A program made the translations under genes and the position numbers. Positions 43,848 to 52,875 of a stretch of 64,000 bases of DNA are shown piece by piece (positions within the stretch are counted from its first letter, which is position 1; the number at the start of each line of letters is the position of its first letter). The notes under the pieces were generated by a model. That model did no database searches. It was not told where the DNA came from and saw nothing but the letters and a program-made list of their open reading frames with translations. The stretch is from Fibrella aquatilis (GTDB lineage Bacteria > Bacteroidota > Bacteroidia > Cytophagales > Spirosomataceae): contig NZ_JAFMYU010000011.1 of NCBI RefSeq assembly GCF_017353255.1, forward strand, positions 124,001-188,000, given 5' to 3'.

Positions 43848-44978
43848 TTAGGCCGCCGCTTTTTTGGTTGATTGATTTCGTTTCCATACCTGTCTGGCCT
43901 CCTGTAGGGTCATGTATGGTACGCCGCGCCGGTGATTGTCGCGGCTGATGTCGTAGAGTACCCCCCAGTGGTGAAACAGCACCCGGTAGGCTTCGCGGAG
44001 CGAAAAACCGGGCTGATAAATGTGAGCTGGCTCGGCCCCGGCTCCGTTTAGCTCCATGATGCGTATGTGCCGCCCGGCATACAAATCGGTCACGCTCCGG
44101 CAGCGCAGGTCATAGCGGCCAAAATAAAAGCCATCTATGGTGTCGCTGATCTGATCAAAGATGCGGGTGAGTTCGGGCGTGATGAGGTGGTTGGCGTTCA
44201 GAAATTTGGTGCCTTTGCAGTGGTTGCCAATGCCTACCAGGGTCATGGTTTCGCCCGGTGCCAGTACCTGATGAAACAGGTGGCCATATTGCTGCTTCAG
44301 CACGGGCAGTTGCAGAATGGCCCGCTCGTTTTGCCCAATCAGTTCTTCCACGCAATTGCGGCCATTGCCCCGGATCGTGAGAAATTCTTTCTGCACCACC
44401 GACGACACCACGCCCTGCGCCTGCCCAACCGACCGCGGCCCAGGCAGCCGATAATAAAACACACCCAGTTCCAACGGCTCATCGACGTATTCCTGAAGCA
44501 GAAAATCAATGGGCGCACTGTGGGCATACTGAATCAGTTCTTCCCACCGGTCAATCCGCTGTACGCGCCAGCCGCGTTCACCAGCGTCAGGTTTGGCAAT
44601 AAGTGGGTAGGTCATATTGTTCATCGCCAGCTGCTTACGTATAGTATTGGTATCTGTCGACGCGGCCACAAACAGCGTTTTTGGTTTCCATTCATCACTG
44701 ATCAGATCCAGGATAGCCCGTTTCGATTCGCCCAGCATACCACCCGTTTCGATAGAGGGGTTGGATGCCGAAAAAAAGAAGAATGACCGTGCCTTCAGCG
44801 ATAGCCACAGGTAGTAGAGGGCTACGGGCGCATACACCACCGCAAACGGCCAGTATTCCCAGTGCCGGAGGCGGATGAAAAACGGACGGGTCTTTAGCCG
44901 CTGATATACTTGTGACAGGTTCCAGTTAAGGCCAAAACGGGCCATAGGAGCCGTTGCGGGGGGGCTAAGCGTTTGCAT
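43848..44978 (-). CDS. ATP-grasp ligase-like protein with membrane segment
   Basis: A 376-residue protein. Residues about 40-65 form a membrane helix near the N-terminus (EYWPFAVVYAPVALYYLWL). The rest is an ATP-grasp fold with PLIAKPDAGERGWRVQRI, LLQEYVDEPLELGVFYYR (nucleotide binding and metal residues) and FYFGRYDLRCRS plus IMELNGAGAEPAHIY as the end of the active site, as in D-Ala-D-Ala-ligase relatives. These enzymes join a carboxylate to an amine or thiol with ATP. Its start overlaps the stop of the NRDE gene upstream by 14 bp. The substrate is not known. Confidence 0.82.
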   Translation of the reverse strand: MQTLSPPATAPMARFGLNWNLSQVYQRLKTRPFFIRLRHWEYWPFAVVYAPVALYYLWLSLKARSFFFFSASNPSIETGGMLGESKRAILDLISDEWKPKTLFVAASTDTNTIRKQLAMNNMTYPLIAKPDAGERGWRVQRIDRWEELIQYAHSAPIDFLLQEYVDEPLELGVFYYRLPGPRSVGQAQGVVSSVVQKEFLTIRGNGRNCVEELIGQNERAILQLPVLKQQYGHLFHQVLAPGETMTLVGIGNHCKGTKFLNANHLITPELTRIFDQISDTIDGFYFGRYDLRCRSVTDLYAGRHIRIMELNGAGAEPAHIYQPGFSLREAYRVLFHHWGVLYDISRDNHRRGVPYMTLQEARQVWKRNQSTKKAAA

Positions 44979-45696
44979 GGGTGAGCAACGGGTTTGGGTG
45001 CTGGCTAAGGTGTTTCGTAAAATCCTGGTAGATCATCTGGCCCGGCACGGCCCGGTTGGCGTTGTAGTCGATACTCGTGAGGCTGATGGTTTGTAGGGTG
45101 CCCGCCCGGCTCATGAGCAGGCTGGTAGCAGGGTCGCCGTCGCCGGCTGTCTGGTGAAACCGGCGCACGTCGGCCACAGTGGGGGTAGCTTGGGTAGCGC
45201 ACCAGTTAGCAAACCAGCGTTCCCGCTTTTGCTGCATGAGGGGGTCATAGAGCGTCACCGACGACCAGATATGGGGCTGGTTGGCATCGGGTTTCTCCAC
45301 GAACCGCTGCACACCAGTCCAGCGGATGACCAGCAGTTTTCCTGCCTCGACCACCAGCAGCGTAAACGGCTCGATACCGGCAAAGGGATAGGAAAGCACA
45401 AACGCCGCTGCCGACGAATAGCCTAGAAAATGCGGGATCACCAACCCCCGGCTGTGTTTGTAGAAAGGCTGCTTTTGGTGGGCAGTGAAGGCCCCGTTGA
45501 GCAGGCAAACTACCGTGTTGTTGGTAGAGGCTATCCAGGTGCCACCACCCTGAGGGTCAACCGGGTACGTTACGGCACGACCACCGATATACTGGGTACG
45601 TGGGGGGAGCGCCGCGGGCCGAACCGACTGCTCGTCGCGGCTGTGGGTCAGGATAAAGCGGTCCGGGCTAAGGGGTATGTAGGTAGCGGTACACAT
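44965..45696 (-). CDS. NRDE family protein (TANGO2-related)
   Basis: A 243-residue protein beginning with cysteine at residue 2 (MCTATYIPL), as in N-terminal-nucleophile hydrolase-like NRDE proteins. The motif that names the family is here HSRDEQSVRP, followed by GGTWIASTNNTVVCLLNG and SRAGTLQTISLTSIDY. TANGO2-type proteins have been linked to heme or lipid handling in eukaryotes; the bacterial function is unknown. The gene overlaps the ATP-grasp gene and is the first of three genes in the operon. Confidence 0.85.
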   Translation of the reverse strand: MCTATYIPLSPDRFILTHSRDEQSVRPAALPPRTQYIGGRAVTYPVDPQGGGTWIASTNNTVVCLLNGAFTAHQKQPFYKHSRGLVIPHFLGYSSAAAFVLSYPFAGIEPFTLLVVEAGKLLVIRWTGVQRFVEKPDANQPHIWSSVTLYDPLMQQKRERWFANWCATQATPTVADVRRFHQTAGDGDPATSLLMSRAGTLQTISLTSIDYNANRAVPGQMIYQDFTKHLSQHPNPLLTHANA

Positions 45697-46317
45697 GCTG
45701 TAGTCGTTTGGGTATCAGGGCATAGTCAAGACCCGTACCAAACAGTATTATCCCTTCAACTCACTGAAAGTGAACAGTGTAGCCCTAACTCGTACGACCA
45801 GTACCTGCCAGTCAATTTACGATATATCGTAAGGCTCACTATAAATCGTAACAGCGTCAGCAACACAGTTCTATCAGCCATTACGTCAATTCGGTACCAA
45901 AGGAGTGCAGCATCTGCAACGCTGATGCTATTACGGCTTCTGAATACCCAAGAGCGGCACCTAGTCGCAGGTCGGGATTGTGAACTGTACCCTACCGATT
46001 GGTTGTCTGTTTTTTGTTACATTGACGACACAAAGGTTGCCGGTCTCGTTGCCCCATGACATGACCATTTCGCCCGACTATGCTTTGTCAAGGTGCCCCA
46101 ACTTAAATGAACAAGTGCCATCGTTGCCAAATCCGCTCAAACGGCAAGCGGTTGCCGCACATGTACGTCAGGGAGCGATTCACCCAATTGAGTGTAGCCA
46201 GTTATAGTTAGAGAGCAGCAAGAGGCTAACAACGATCAATCACGATAAGGTACTGATTAAACTTACAATAGTATAATTAAGTATAAGAAGCACGACAAAA
46301 CTTTCGTATATTCAGGA
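45697..46317. other. Gene-free stretch upstream of a cassette-like segment
   Basis: About 620 bases with no supported gene. The open frame on the plus strand that enters from the NRDE region lacks any protein-like signal. GC content falls gradually from left to right. I see small dyads such as TTACGATATATCGTAA (45819-45834) but no RNA gene or insertion sequence end. It should contain the promoter of the NRDE operon. Confidence 0.5.
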
Positions 46318-46493
46318 GTTAGCTGCCATTTTTGACGACCACCCAAATTGACCCAGAATATAAAAAAGAAGCCTCAAATCATAATTTGACACTTCAAAAG
46401 TATTATTTGAGACCTTTTTAAAAATCAAAAATGATCAGCTTTGCCATAAAATATTTAAATCCATTTCATAATGTCTAAAACAAGTGTACTACT

Positions 46494-47330
46494 ATGAAAA
46501 ATCAACTTTTTATACTTTTTCTAATCACTAATCTTTCTTTTTCGCCAAATTCTTTAAGAGCACAAAGAATTGATAGTAAAATATTAAAGAGTGGAAAGAT
46601 AGAAACTATCCATTCAAAAGTTTTAAACCAAAAGCGAAAACTTTTTATATATAAACCTCAGTTAGACATTTTTTCTGAGGCATCACTTCCAGTATTATAT
46701 ATGATGGATGGTGAAAATATTGGAATGGTTGCTAGTATAGTTGACTCTTCAATTAGTAAAGGCGACTTCCCACCAATGATTATTGTAGGCATTGCAAATT
46801 ATAAAGATGAAAGAACCAACGACTTAACACCTATTCTCCTTGCTACAAACAATTCTTTAGGTGCAACAAAATCAGGTGGTGGTAAGCTTTTTTTAAAATT
46901 CATAAAAGATGAAGTAATACCTTTTATGAATAAAGAGTATAAAACAACAAATGAAAAAATACTATTTGGACACTCGCTTGGAGGTTTAATGTCTGTCTAT
47001 TGTTTATTAACGTACCCTGAATTATTTAATGATTACATAGCAGTTAGCCCATCTTTATGGTTGGAAAATGACTATATAATACAAGAAGCAGAGGCTCTAT
47101 TTAAAATCAAAAATTATACAAACAAAAATATTTTTATAAGTGATGGAACAGAAGATCCAAATTTTAAAGTCGTACAAAAGTTTGATTCTTTGCTACAAAA
47201 GAACAAGCAATCGGGATTAAAGCATAAATACACCTCTTACAAAAATGAAACACACAATTCTCAATTAGTTAAAGCAATACCAGACGGCATAAGATTTATA
47301 ATTGAAAAATGGAAATTACCAAAAAATTGA
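46494..47330 (+). CDS. Secreted alpha/beta-hydrolase, esterase D family
   Basis: A 278-residue exported enzyme (signal peptide about 1-23). The nucleophile elbow GHSLGGLMSVY lies near residue 162, and the oxyanion region is LPVLYMMDGENI. The acid is expected in ISDGTEDPNFKV and the histidine in KNETHNSQLVKA. This pattern fits the Fes/esterase D family (siderophore or acyl esterases). Composition is strongly A+T-rich, with AAA/ATA/TTT codons, in contrast to all long genes around it. This marks recent transfer. The gene sits alone inside a cassette-like segment. Confidence 0.9.
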   Translation: MKNQLFILFLITNLSFSPNSLRAQRIDSKILKSGKIETIHSKVLNQKRKLFIYKPQLDIFSEASLPVLYMMDGENIGMVASIVDSSISKGDFPPMIIVGIANYKDERTNDLTPILLATNNSLGATKSGGGKLFLKFIKDEVIPFMNKEYKTTNEKILFGHSLGGLMSVYCLLTYPELFNDYIAVSPSLWLENDYIIQEAEALFKIKNYTNKNIFISDGTEDPNFKVVQKFDSLLQKNKQSGLKHKYTSYKNETHNSQLVKAIPDGIRFIIEKWKLPKN

Positions 47331-47343
47331 AAACATTAGAATA

Positions 47344-47581
47344 AAAACGGCAGCTAACATTAGGTTTGGCGTTATTGGGGCTTGACGAATATCGCCTCAA
47401 CATTTGTTCTTGATTTAGCTTCAGTTCGGGCTGGACGTTATAAATTTGGCTTATGAATAAAACATCAGCAATATTGCAATCATTGGGCTTCAGTTATGGG
47501 CTGATGGAGTGCTAATTCCCCAACAAACGCCAAGCCTTTTTCGTTGTTTAATCAGTGATAAATAACCTGCCTTTTGTTAGC
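47344..47581 (+). repeat. attC-like folded region after the esterase gene
   Basis: Complementary arms described for the cassette; the interior (47381-47517) contains a direct repeat GCTTCAGTT..GGGCTG at about 47418 and 47487. A hairpin CTGCCTTTT / AAAAGGCAG (47567-47594) holds GTTAGC in its loop. Confidence 0.5.
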
Positions 47582-47656
47582 AATAAAAAGGCAGTATACT
47601 ACCCCAGATCTACCTCTCTTAACGGCTGAACCGCTTTTCAAAGCTTGTCTTCCCGC

Positions 47657-49159
47657 TTACGGTTTCTGGATGCCCAGCTTTTTCATGCGCGAATCCAGCG
47701 TGGTGGGGATCATGTTCAGGATTTTGGCCGCGCCGTTTTCGCCGCTCACTTTCCAGCGGGTGTGTTCTAGCACGGCGATGATGTGCGCCCGTTCGCATTC
47801 CTCCATGGTGATGAGGCCGAGCGAGGCTCCCTTTTTTGGCCCGGTGGTTTTCCGCCCAATCCAGCCACCCAGTTCCAGCTTCCGGCCCGGCGACATGATC
47901 AGCGACCGCTCGACAACGTTTTCCAGTTCTCGGATGTTGCCCGGCCAATCGTAGGCCGCCATGGTAGCCAGCACGTCGGCCGGGATCACGTCGATCTGCC
48001 GCCCCATGCCGGGGCCGTGTTTCTGGCAGAAGTGCCTGACCAACAGGGGAATATCTTCTTTTCGTTCGCGCAGGGGCAGGCTGGCGATGGGGAATACGTT
48101 GAGCCGGTAATACAAATCTTCGCGGAAACGGCCCTGCTCAATCTCGGCTTCGAGATCGCGGTTGGTGGCGGCAATCACCCGCACGTTCACCTTCAGGGTT
48201 TTGGTGCCGCCCACCCGCTCAAATTCCCCTTCCTGCAACACCCGCAGTAGCTTTGGTTGCAGGTCGATGGGCATTTCGCCAATTTCGTCCAGGAAAATCG
48301 TGCCGCCATCGGCCAATTCGAAGCGACCTGTTTTTTGGTTTGTAGCACCGGTAAACGCCCCCTTTTCGTGCCCGAACAGCTCACTCTCGATGAGCGTGGC
48401 GGGCAGGGCCGCGCAGTTCACTTTCACCAGCGAACGGGTCTTGCGGCCACTGCGGTTATGCACCGCCCGCGCCAGCAGTTCCTTGCCCGTGCCCGATTCA
48501 CCTAAAATCAACACCGACGTGTTGGTGGGCGCTACCTGCTCTACCTGCCGCAGCACCCGCCCGAAGGCCTTGCTCTGGCTCACGATGTCGTCGAAACTAC
48601 CCAGCTGCTGAATTTCTTCGCGCAGGTACGTATTCTCGGCCTGTAGCTGGTTTTTTAGTTTTTCTACCTCCGCCAGCGCTTTGGTGAGGGCTTCGGTCCG
48701 CTCGGCCACGCGCTGTTCCAGGTCGGCGTTGAGGGTTTCAAGTTCTCGTTGCAGCCCGCGCAGGGTCAGGTGTGTGTCTATCCGGGCCAGCACTTCGGGC
48801 AACTGAAACGGCTTGGTGATGTAGTCTACGGCCCCCATGTTGAAGCCATTGATTTTGTCGATGGTGTCGGAAAGGGCGGTCATAAACAACACCGGAATGG
48901 CCCGCGTGGTGTCGAGTTGTTTGAGGCGGCGGCAGGTTTCAAAGCCATCCATGCCGGGCATCATCACGTCGAGCAAAATCAGGTCGGGTTGGGCAAACTG
49001 AGCCTGCTCGATGGCGCTTTTCCCGTCGCGGGCCACCAGCACTTTGTAATTGAACCGGATGAGCGTTTCGTACAACACGCTGATGTTGTTGGGCATGTCG
49101 TCAACGATCAGAATGGTGCGAGCGGGCCGGTCAGGCGCGTCGTCAGAGAGGGTGGTCAT
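47657..49159 (-). CDS. Sigma-54-dependent response regulator (NtrC type)
   Basis: A 500-residue regulator. The receiver domain (about 15-130) has phospho-acceptor D64 (LILLDVMMPGMDG). A coiled coil of about 135-190 follows. The AAA+ domain has Walker A GESGTGKE near 219-226, GAFTGA near 267-272 (contacts sigma-54), and Walker B GGTIFLDEIGEM. The C-terminal Fis-type helix-turn-helix (about 455-500) ends in LDSRMKKLGIQKP. It activates RNA polymerase with RpoN. The gene is coupled by ATGA to the hybrid kinase upstream. Target promoters should show GG-N10-GC. Confidence 0.95.
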   Translation of the reverse strand: MTTLSDDAPDRPARTILIVDDMPNNISVLYETLIRFNYKVLVARDGKSAIEQAQFAQPDLILLDVMMPGMDGFETCRRLKQLDTTRAIPVLFMTALSDTIDKINGFNMGAVDYITKPFQLPEVLARIDTHLTLRGLQRELETLNADLEQRVAERTEALTKALAEVEKLKNQLQAENTYLREEIQQLGSFDDIVSQSKAFGRVLRQVEQVAPTNTSVLILGESGTGKELLARAVHNRSGRKTRSLVKVNCAALPATLIESELFGHEKGAFTGATNQKTGRFELADGGTIFLDEIGEMPIDLQPKLLRVLQEGEFERVGGTKTLKVNVRVIAATNRDLEAEIEQGRFREDLYYRLNVFPIASLPLRERKEDIPLLVRHFCQKHGPGMGRQIDVIPADVLATMAAYDWPGNIRELENVVERSLIMSPGRKLELGGWIGRKTTGPKKGASLGLITMEECERAHIIAVLEHTRWKVSGENGAAKILNMIPTTLDSRMKKLGIQKP

Positions 49160-51504
49160 ACGGTTCGGAGGCAGGCTTGGAGGTATTTTTTAATGGCGCG
49201 TGTGTCGAACTCGCCCGCCGACTGACGGATGGTTCTGGCAAATTGGCCGTAATATAACTGGCCACGTTCCAGTTCATCTACCTGACCCATAATGCCCTGA
49301 ATATCACCCATTCGGGCCAGGTCATAGAGGCCTTCCAGCTGGGCACGGTCGGGTAGTTGGCCGGTGGCCCCGTCGGCATCGTCAGAGACCAGTGGGGGTG
49401 GCAGCAGAGCATCGCTTCCCGACTGTGTTTGCCAGGTGAGCTGGAGGCTGTTGCCTATTTTGGCCAGCAGCAGATCGAGGTCTACGGGTTTGGGCACAAA
49501 ATCGTCGAAACCGGCCTGTTGGCTTTGCTGCCGGTCCTGCTCAAACACGCGGGCCGAAAACGCAAACACGGGCGTAGTGGCCAGGGCGACACTGGCCCGT
49601 AGTTGGCGGAGTGCCTCAAAACCGTTGAGATAGGGCATGACCAGGTCGAGCAAAATCAGGTCGGGGGTATGCAGCATGGCCTGCTCAACGGCCTCCCGGC
49701 CATTTTTAGCCTCGATCACCCGGAAGCCCAGCGGCGTGAGCAGGTTAACTACTACCGAACAGTTTTCCCAGCCATCGTCGGCCACGAGCACTGTTTTTCG
49801 AGGGCCTTCGTACCCAATTACAAACTGCCCCGACCGGGCTACCGGGTAGGTGGTGGGGTGAATAACGGCTTCGGGCAGGCCCAGCGACAGCCTGAACTGT
49901 GTGCCCCGCCCCGACTGACTGGCCACGTAGAGATCGCCGTTCATGAGCCGCACCAGTTGGTCGGTGATGGATAGACCCAGGCCCGTACCTTCCACAAAAT
50001 CAGACGATTCGCGGATTTGCTGAAAGGGCAGAAAGATGTTGGCCAGTTGGTCATGCTCAATACCTACGCCCGTATCCTCGATCAGAAACCGGATGGTATG
50101 GTCGGCGGTTTTTTGGCCAGAAACCGCCGACTGATTGGGCGCCCGCTCGACCTGGAACGTGATCGTGCCCGATGGTGTGAACTTCACGGCGTTTCCCAGC
50201 AGGTTGAGCAGCACCTGCCGCAGTTTGCGCTCGTCGCCGGTGACCCAAACGGGCAGGTTGTCGGCCAGTTGCACGTCGAATTGCAGGCCTTTTTGCTCCG
50301 CCCGGACGTGGGTCTGCTGGCTAACATGGTGCAGCAGGTCGGCCAGCGAATAGACCTCGGCGAGCACCTCCATCTTCCGTGCTTCGATCTTCGAGAGGTC
50401 CAGCACGTCGTTGATCAGCGAGAGCAGGCTCTCGGCGCAATCGTGCATGATGGTTACGCCTTTCTGCTGACTAGTAGTGAGTTGTGCGTCGCGTTTGAAC
50501 AATTGGGTATAGCCCAGAATGCCGTTGAGGGGGGTGCGCAGTTCGTGGCTCATGGTGGCCAGAAAATCGCTTTTGGCGCGGTTGGCGGCTTCGGCTTCGG
50601 CGGTGGCGGTGGCTAGCTCGCGGGTGCGGGCCACCACAGTGGCTTCCAGCTGATTCTGGATCTGTAACAGCCGCTCTTCGGCCACCTTCCGCCCAATTTC
50701 GGCACCCGACCGCGCCGCCAGCACTCGCAGAATGCCGATGTACTTGTGGTGGTCGGTCATGGGGCGCGAATCGAGGATGGCGAGGTGCCCAATCAGTTCA
50801 CCAGCCTTGTCGTGGATGGGTACGCCCAGGTACGATTCGAGGCCTTTCTCGCGGCTAAAATTCTGTTCCAGGTCGGTAGGGCAGTAGAACTCCCGGTCGT
50901 GCATGACAAGGTTGCAGGGGGTGTCGGTGAGATCATACTCGATGTTTTCCCGCAGGGTTTCGTGTTGCCCAAAGGCCAGAGTTCGCACCCGCGTTTTTTC
51001 GACGTTGGTGCATTCGGTCACTATCGCGTATTCCACATGCAGCGCCGCCGTTAGCTGTTGTACCAGCGACTGAAAAAAGTCGATGCCCACGTCGGAGGCC
51101 GTGCCTTCCGAGATCCGGCGCAGCGTATCGTCGAGCTGCGACCGCTCGGTTACGTCGCGTACGAAGCAGCAAAGAAAATCCTGTTCGTCGAGCCGTACGA
51201 AGTTCATGCCCACTTCGGCCTGCCGCACGGAGCCATCCCGCCGCCGCTGCTTCACGTCGACCGTTAAGGTGGTGAACTGCTGAAGGTTACGCCACAACTG
51301 GCCGTAGCGGTCGGGGGTATAGTCTGGATGTATGGTGCTGAATGTCAGGCCGTTCAGCTGTGTTGGTTCGTAGCCCAGTTGTTGACAGGCCGCCGCGTTG
51401 GCCCGGTTCAACTGCCCCGACTGGTGGAAGAGCAGGATGGGTTCGAGCGCATTTTCGACGGTAAAATGCGACAATCGGAGTACGCGTTCAGGAATGGCGG
51501 TCAT
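49156..51504 (-). CDS. Hybrid sensor histidine kinase (PAS-GAF-HisKA-HATPase-REC)
   Basis: A 782-residue protein without membrane helices, so it senses a cytoplasmic signal. A PAS domain (about 15-125; FVRLDEQDFLCCFVRDVTERSQ) is followed by a GAF domain (about 135-280). A coiled coil leads to HisKA with H319 in MSHELRTPLNGI. The ATPase domain follows (N box LLNLLGNAVKF, G1 DTGVGIEHD, then GTGLGLSI). A receiver (about 575-695; LILLDLVMPYLNG, D near 620) and a helical C-terminal tail of about 80 residues complete it. It is in one unit with the NtrC-type regulator, which probably receives the phosphate. No ligand can be assigned. Confidence 0.95.
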   Translation of the reverse strand: MTAIPERVLRLSHFTVENALEPILLFHQSGQLNRANAAACQQLGYEPTQLNGLTFSTIHPDYTPDRYGQLWRNLQQFTTLTVDVKQRRRDGSVRQAEVGMNFVRLDEQDFLCCFVRDVTERSQLDDTLRRISEGTASDVGIDFFQSLVQQLTAALHVEYAIVTECTNVEKTRVRTLAFGQHETLRENIEYDLTDTPCNLVMHDREFYCPTDLEQNFSREKGLESYLGVPIHDKAGELIGHLAILDSRPMTDHHKYIGILRVLAARSGAEIGRKVAEERLLQIQNQLEATVVARTRELATATAEAEAANRAKSDFLATMSHELRTPLNGILGYTQLFKRDAQLTTSQQKGVTIMHDCAESLLSLINDVLDLSKIEARKMEVLAEVYSLADLLHHVSQQTHVRAEQKGLQFDVQLADNLPVWVTGDERKLRQVLLNLLGNAVKFTPSGTITFQVERAPNQSAVSGQKTADHTIRFLIEDTGVGIEHDQLANIFLPFQQIRESSDFVEGTGLGLSITDQLVRLMNGDLYVASQSGRGTQFRLSLGLPEAVIHPTTYPVARSGQFVIGYEGPRKTVLVADDGWENCSVVVNLLTPLGFRVIEAKNGREAVEQAMLHTPDLILLDLVMPYLNGFEALRQLRASVALATTPVFAFSARVFEQDRQQSQQAGFDDFVPKPVDLDLLLAKIGNSLQLTWQTQSGSDALLPPPLVSDDADGATGQLPDRAQLEGLYDLARMGDIQGIMGQVDELERGQLYYGQFARTIRQSAGEFDTRAIKKYLQACLRTV

Positions 51505-51870
51505 AGTAGCAGGGGTAGCGGGCGCGTGGTGGCTCTACCAGACGCTGTGCAAATTAGAGTCCCGATATTGCCCGAAACCCAAAAACGGGTGCTGGGTGGC
51601 CACAAGAGCCTTTTAAACCCAACCACCTAGCTGTCAGCCGCGTATCCGTTCGGATTCCGTATCGGTCATTTCGGAATTATTACGAAATGTCGGGAATTTA
51701 TCCGGCTGGCACACCATCTGGCCCAGCGTATTCTGACCAGATTATTGGCTTTACAAGCCCAGAAACGGCTTTTCCGGGCAATTACCATTGGCTGGAATGG
51801 TATTTGGCAATGGTGTTGGCATACCGGCAGGCTATCCTGCTGCACAATGAACCAACAACCAACCAAACCA
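51505..51870. other. Divergent intergenic region
   Basis: About 365 bases between the hybrid kinase gene (leftward) and the YHS gene (rightward). A possible sigma-54 promoter is at 51828-51844. No RNA gene or repeat is seen; several short overlapping frames are random. Confidence 0.5.
51828..51844 (+). promoter_or_regulatory. Possible sigma-54 promoter of the YHS gene
   Basis: CAGGCTATCCTGCTGCA has the GG-N10-GC spacing (GG 51830-51831, GC 51842-51843) and partial match to TGGCAC-N5-TTGCA. The distance to the ATG (51871) leaves about 15 bases of leader. The divergent gene encodes the matching activator class. Confidence 0.35.
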
Positions 51871-52338
51871 ATGAAAACCCTCATTCTCTTTTCCCTGCTG
51901 GGCCTGTCTGTCGCCACGGCAACTGCCCAACAAGCCCCGGCGGTTCGTAAACAACAGTTTAACCTCGATAACGGACTGGCCCTTCAGGGCTACGACGCCG
52001 TAGCTTATTTCACCCAGAACAAAGCCGTCAAAGGCTCGACGGCTAATGTGTACGTATACAAGAACGTCACGTACCGGTTTGCTTCGGCGGCTAATCTGGC
52101 AACCTTCAAAGCAAACCCCGACACCTACGAACCGCAGTATGGCGGCTGGTGCGCCTACGCCATGGGTGCCAACGGCGAGAAGGTGGAAGTAGACCCCGAA
52201 ACGTTCAAAATCAGTGATGGCAAGCTGTTTTTGTTCTACCACAGCTTCATCAACAATACCCTGACGAAGTGGAATAAAGACGAACCAAACCTGCACAAAA
52301 AAGCTGACGCCAGCTGGGCCAAATTCACCCAATCCTAA
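51871..52338 (+). CDS. Secreted YHS-domain protein
   Basis: A 155-residue exported protein (signal peptide about 1-19, TATAQ). The YHS core is LALQGYDAVAYFTQNKAVKG, then YRFASAANLATFKANPD and YEPQYGGWCAYAM, followed by SDGKLFLFYHSF. It resembles the proteins at 38500-39051 and 55068-55520 in layout, with one conserved cysteine (GGWC). Metal binding is likely but not proven. It begins a plus-strand run of genes that continues to DoxX and DinB. The ATG at 51871 is preferred because it starts the signal peptide. Confidence 0.88.
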   Translation: MKTLILFSLLGLSVATATAQQAPAVRKQQFNLDNGLALQGYDAVAYFTQNKAVKGSTANVYVYKNVTYRFASAANLATFKANPDTYEPQYGGWCAYAMGANGEKVEVDPETFKISDGKLFLFYHSFINNTLTKWNKDEPNLHKKADASWAKFTQS

Positions 52339-52373
52339 TCTGTTCACCCCTTTTCAAAACACAGATATCAATC

Positions 52374-52823
52374 ATGAAAAAGTCATTCATTTACCTGCTT
52401 TGGGCTGCTCGTCTGGTAGCCGCCATCATCATGCTTCAGACCCTGTATTTCAAGTTTCTGGGTCAGCCGGAGTCGATCTACATCTTCACCAAACTGGGCG
52501 TTGAACCCTGGGGGCGCATTGGGTCGGGCGTGGTTGAATTAATTGCCTCTACGCTCATTCTGATTCCCCGTACCAGTTGGATTGGGGCGTTTGTTGGCCT
52601 GGGCGTTATGGGTGGGGCTATCCTGTCGCACCTCACCATTCTGGGTATCGACATCCTGGGCGATGGTGGGTATCTGTTCGGGCTGGCCGTGGCGGTGGCC
52701 GCAAGTTGCCTGGTCATCATCCGCCTGACGCGCTACGAATGGGGAGCAATCGTCTACCACCTGTTACAGCGCCTGTCGGGCAACAAACCTGCCAACGAGC
52801 TACCTGCCCGCCGGGTGATGTAG
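52374..52823 (+). CDS. DoxX family membrane protein
   Basis: A 149-residue protein with four membrane helices. The opening LLWAARLVAAIIMLQTLYFKFLG, then EPWGRIGSGVVELIASTLIL, corresponds to the DoxX/SURF4-like family. Some members are subunits of thiosulfate:quinone oxidoreductases or are involved in resistance to oxidative stress; here the role is unknown. It lies 35 bp after a YHS gene, so co-transcription is likely. The C-terminus is short and basic. Confidence 0.85.
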   Translation: MKKSFIYLLWAARLVAAIIMLQTLYFKFLGQPESIYIFTKLGVEPWGRIGSGVVELIASTLILIPRTSWIGAFVGLGVMGGAILSHLTILGIDILGDGGYLFGLAVAVAASCLVIIRLTRYEWGAIVYHLLQRLSGNKPANELPARRVM

Positions 52824-52875
52824 CTCCTGCGTAAACCTGCCCACAACCTTTCAATTAACCGAACATCAGTTTATT

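Larger units (their letters stand above)
46318..47581 (+). mobile_element. Gene-cassette-like segment with attC-like 3' end
   Basis: Left boundary GTTAGCTGCCATTTTTG (46318-46334). A nearly complementary copy AAAACGGCAGCTAAC (47344-47358) follows the gene. After it comes a long imperfect fold: GGTTTGGCGTTATTGGGG (47363-47380) faces CCCCAACAAACGCCAAGCC (47518-47536), with a GTT at 47543 or GTTAGC at 47576-47581 closing it. This gives the order R'' (ending AAC), spacer, L'', L', spacer, R' (starting GTT), the layout of integron attC sites. GTTAGC as a 6-bp direct repeat flanks the whole segment. The gene inside is far more A+T-rich than its surroundings. No integrase is in the window, and the fold is longer than typical attC sites. 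Confidence 0.5.

Noticed and set aside
45430-46059. A 209-codon plus-strand frame reaching into the gene-free stretch
   Set aside because: Half of it is antisense to the NRDE gene and the rest has no protein-like composition or start context.
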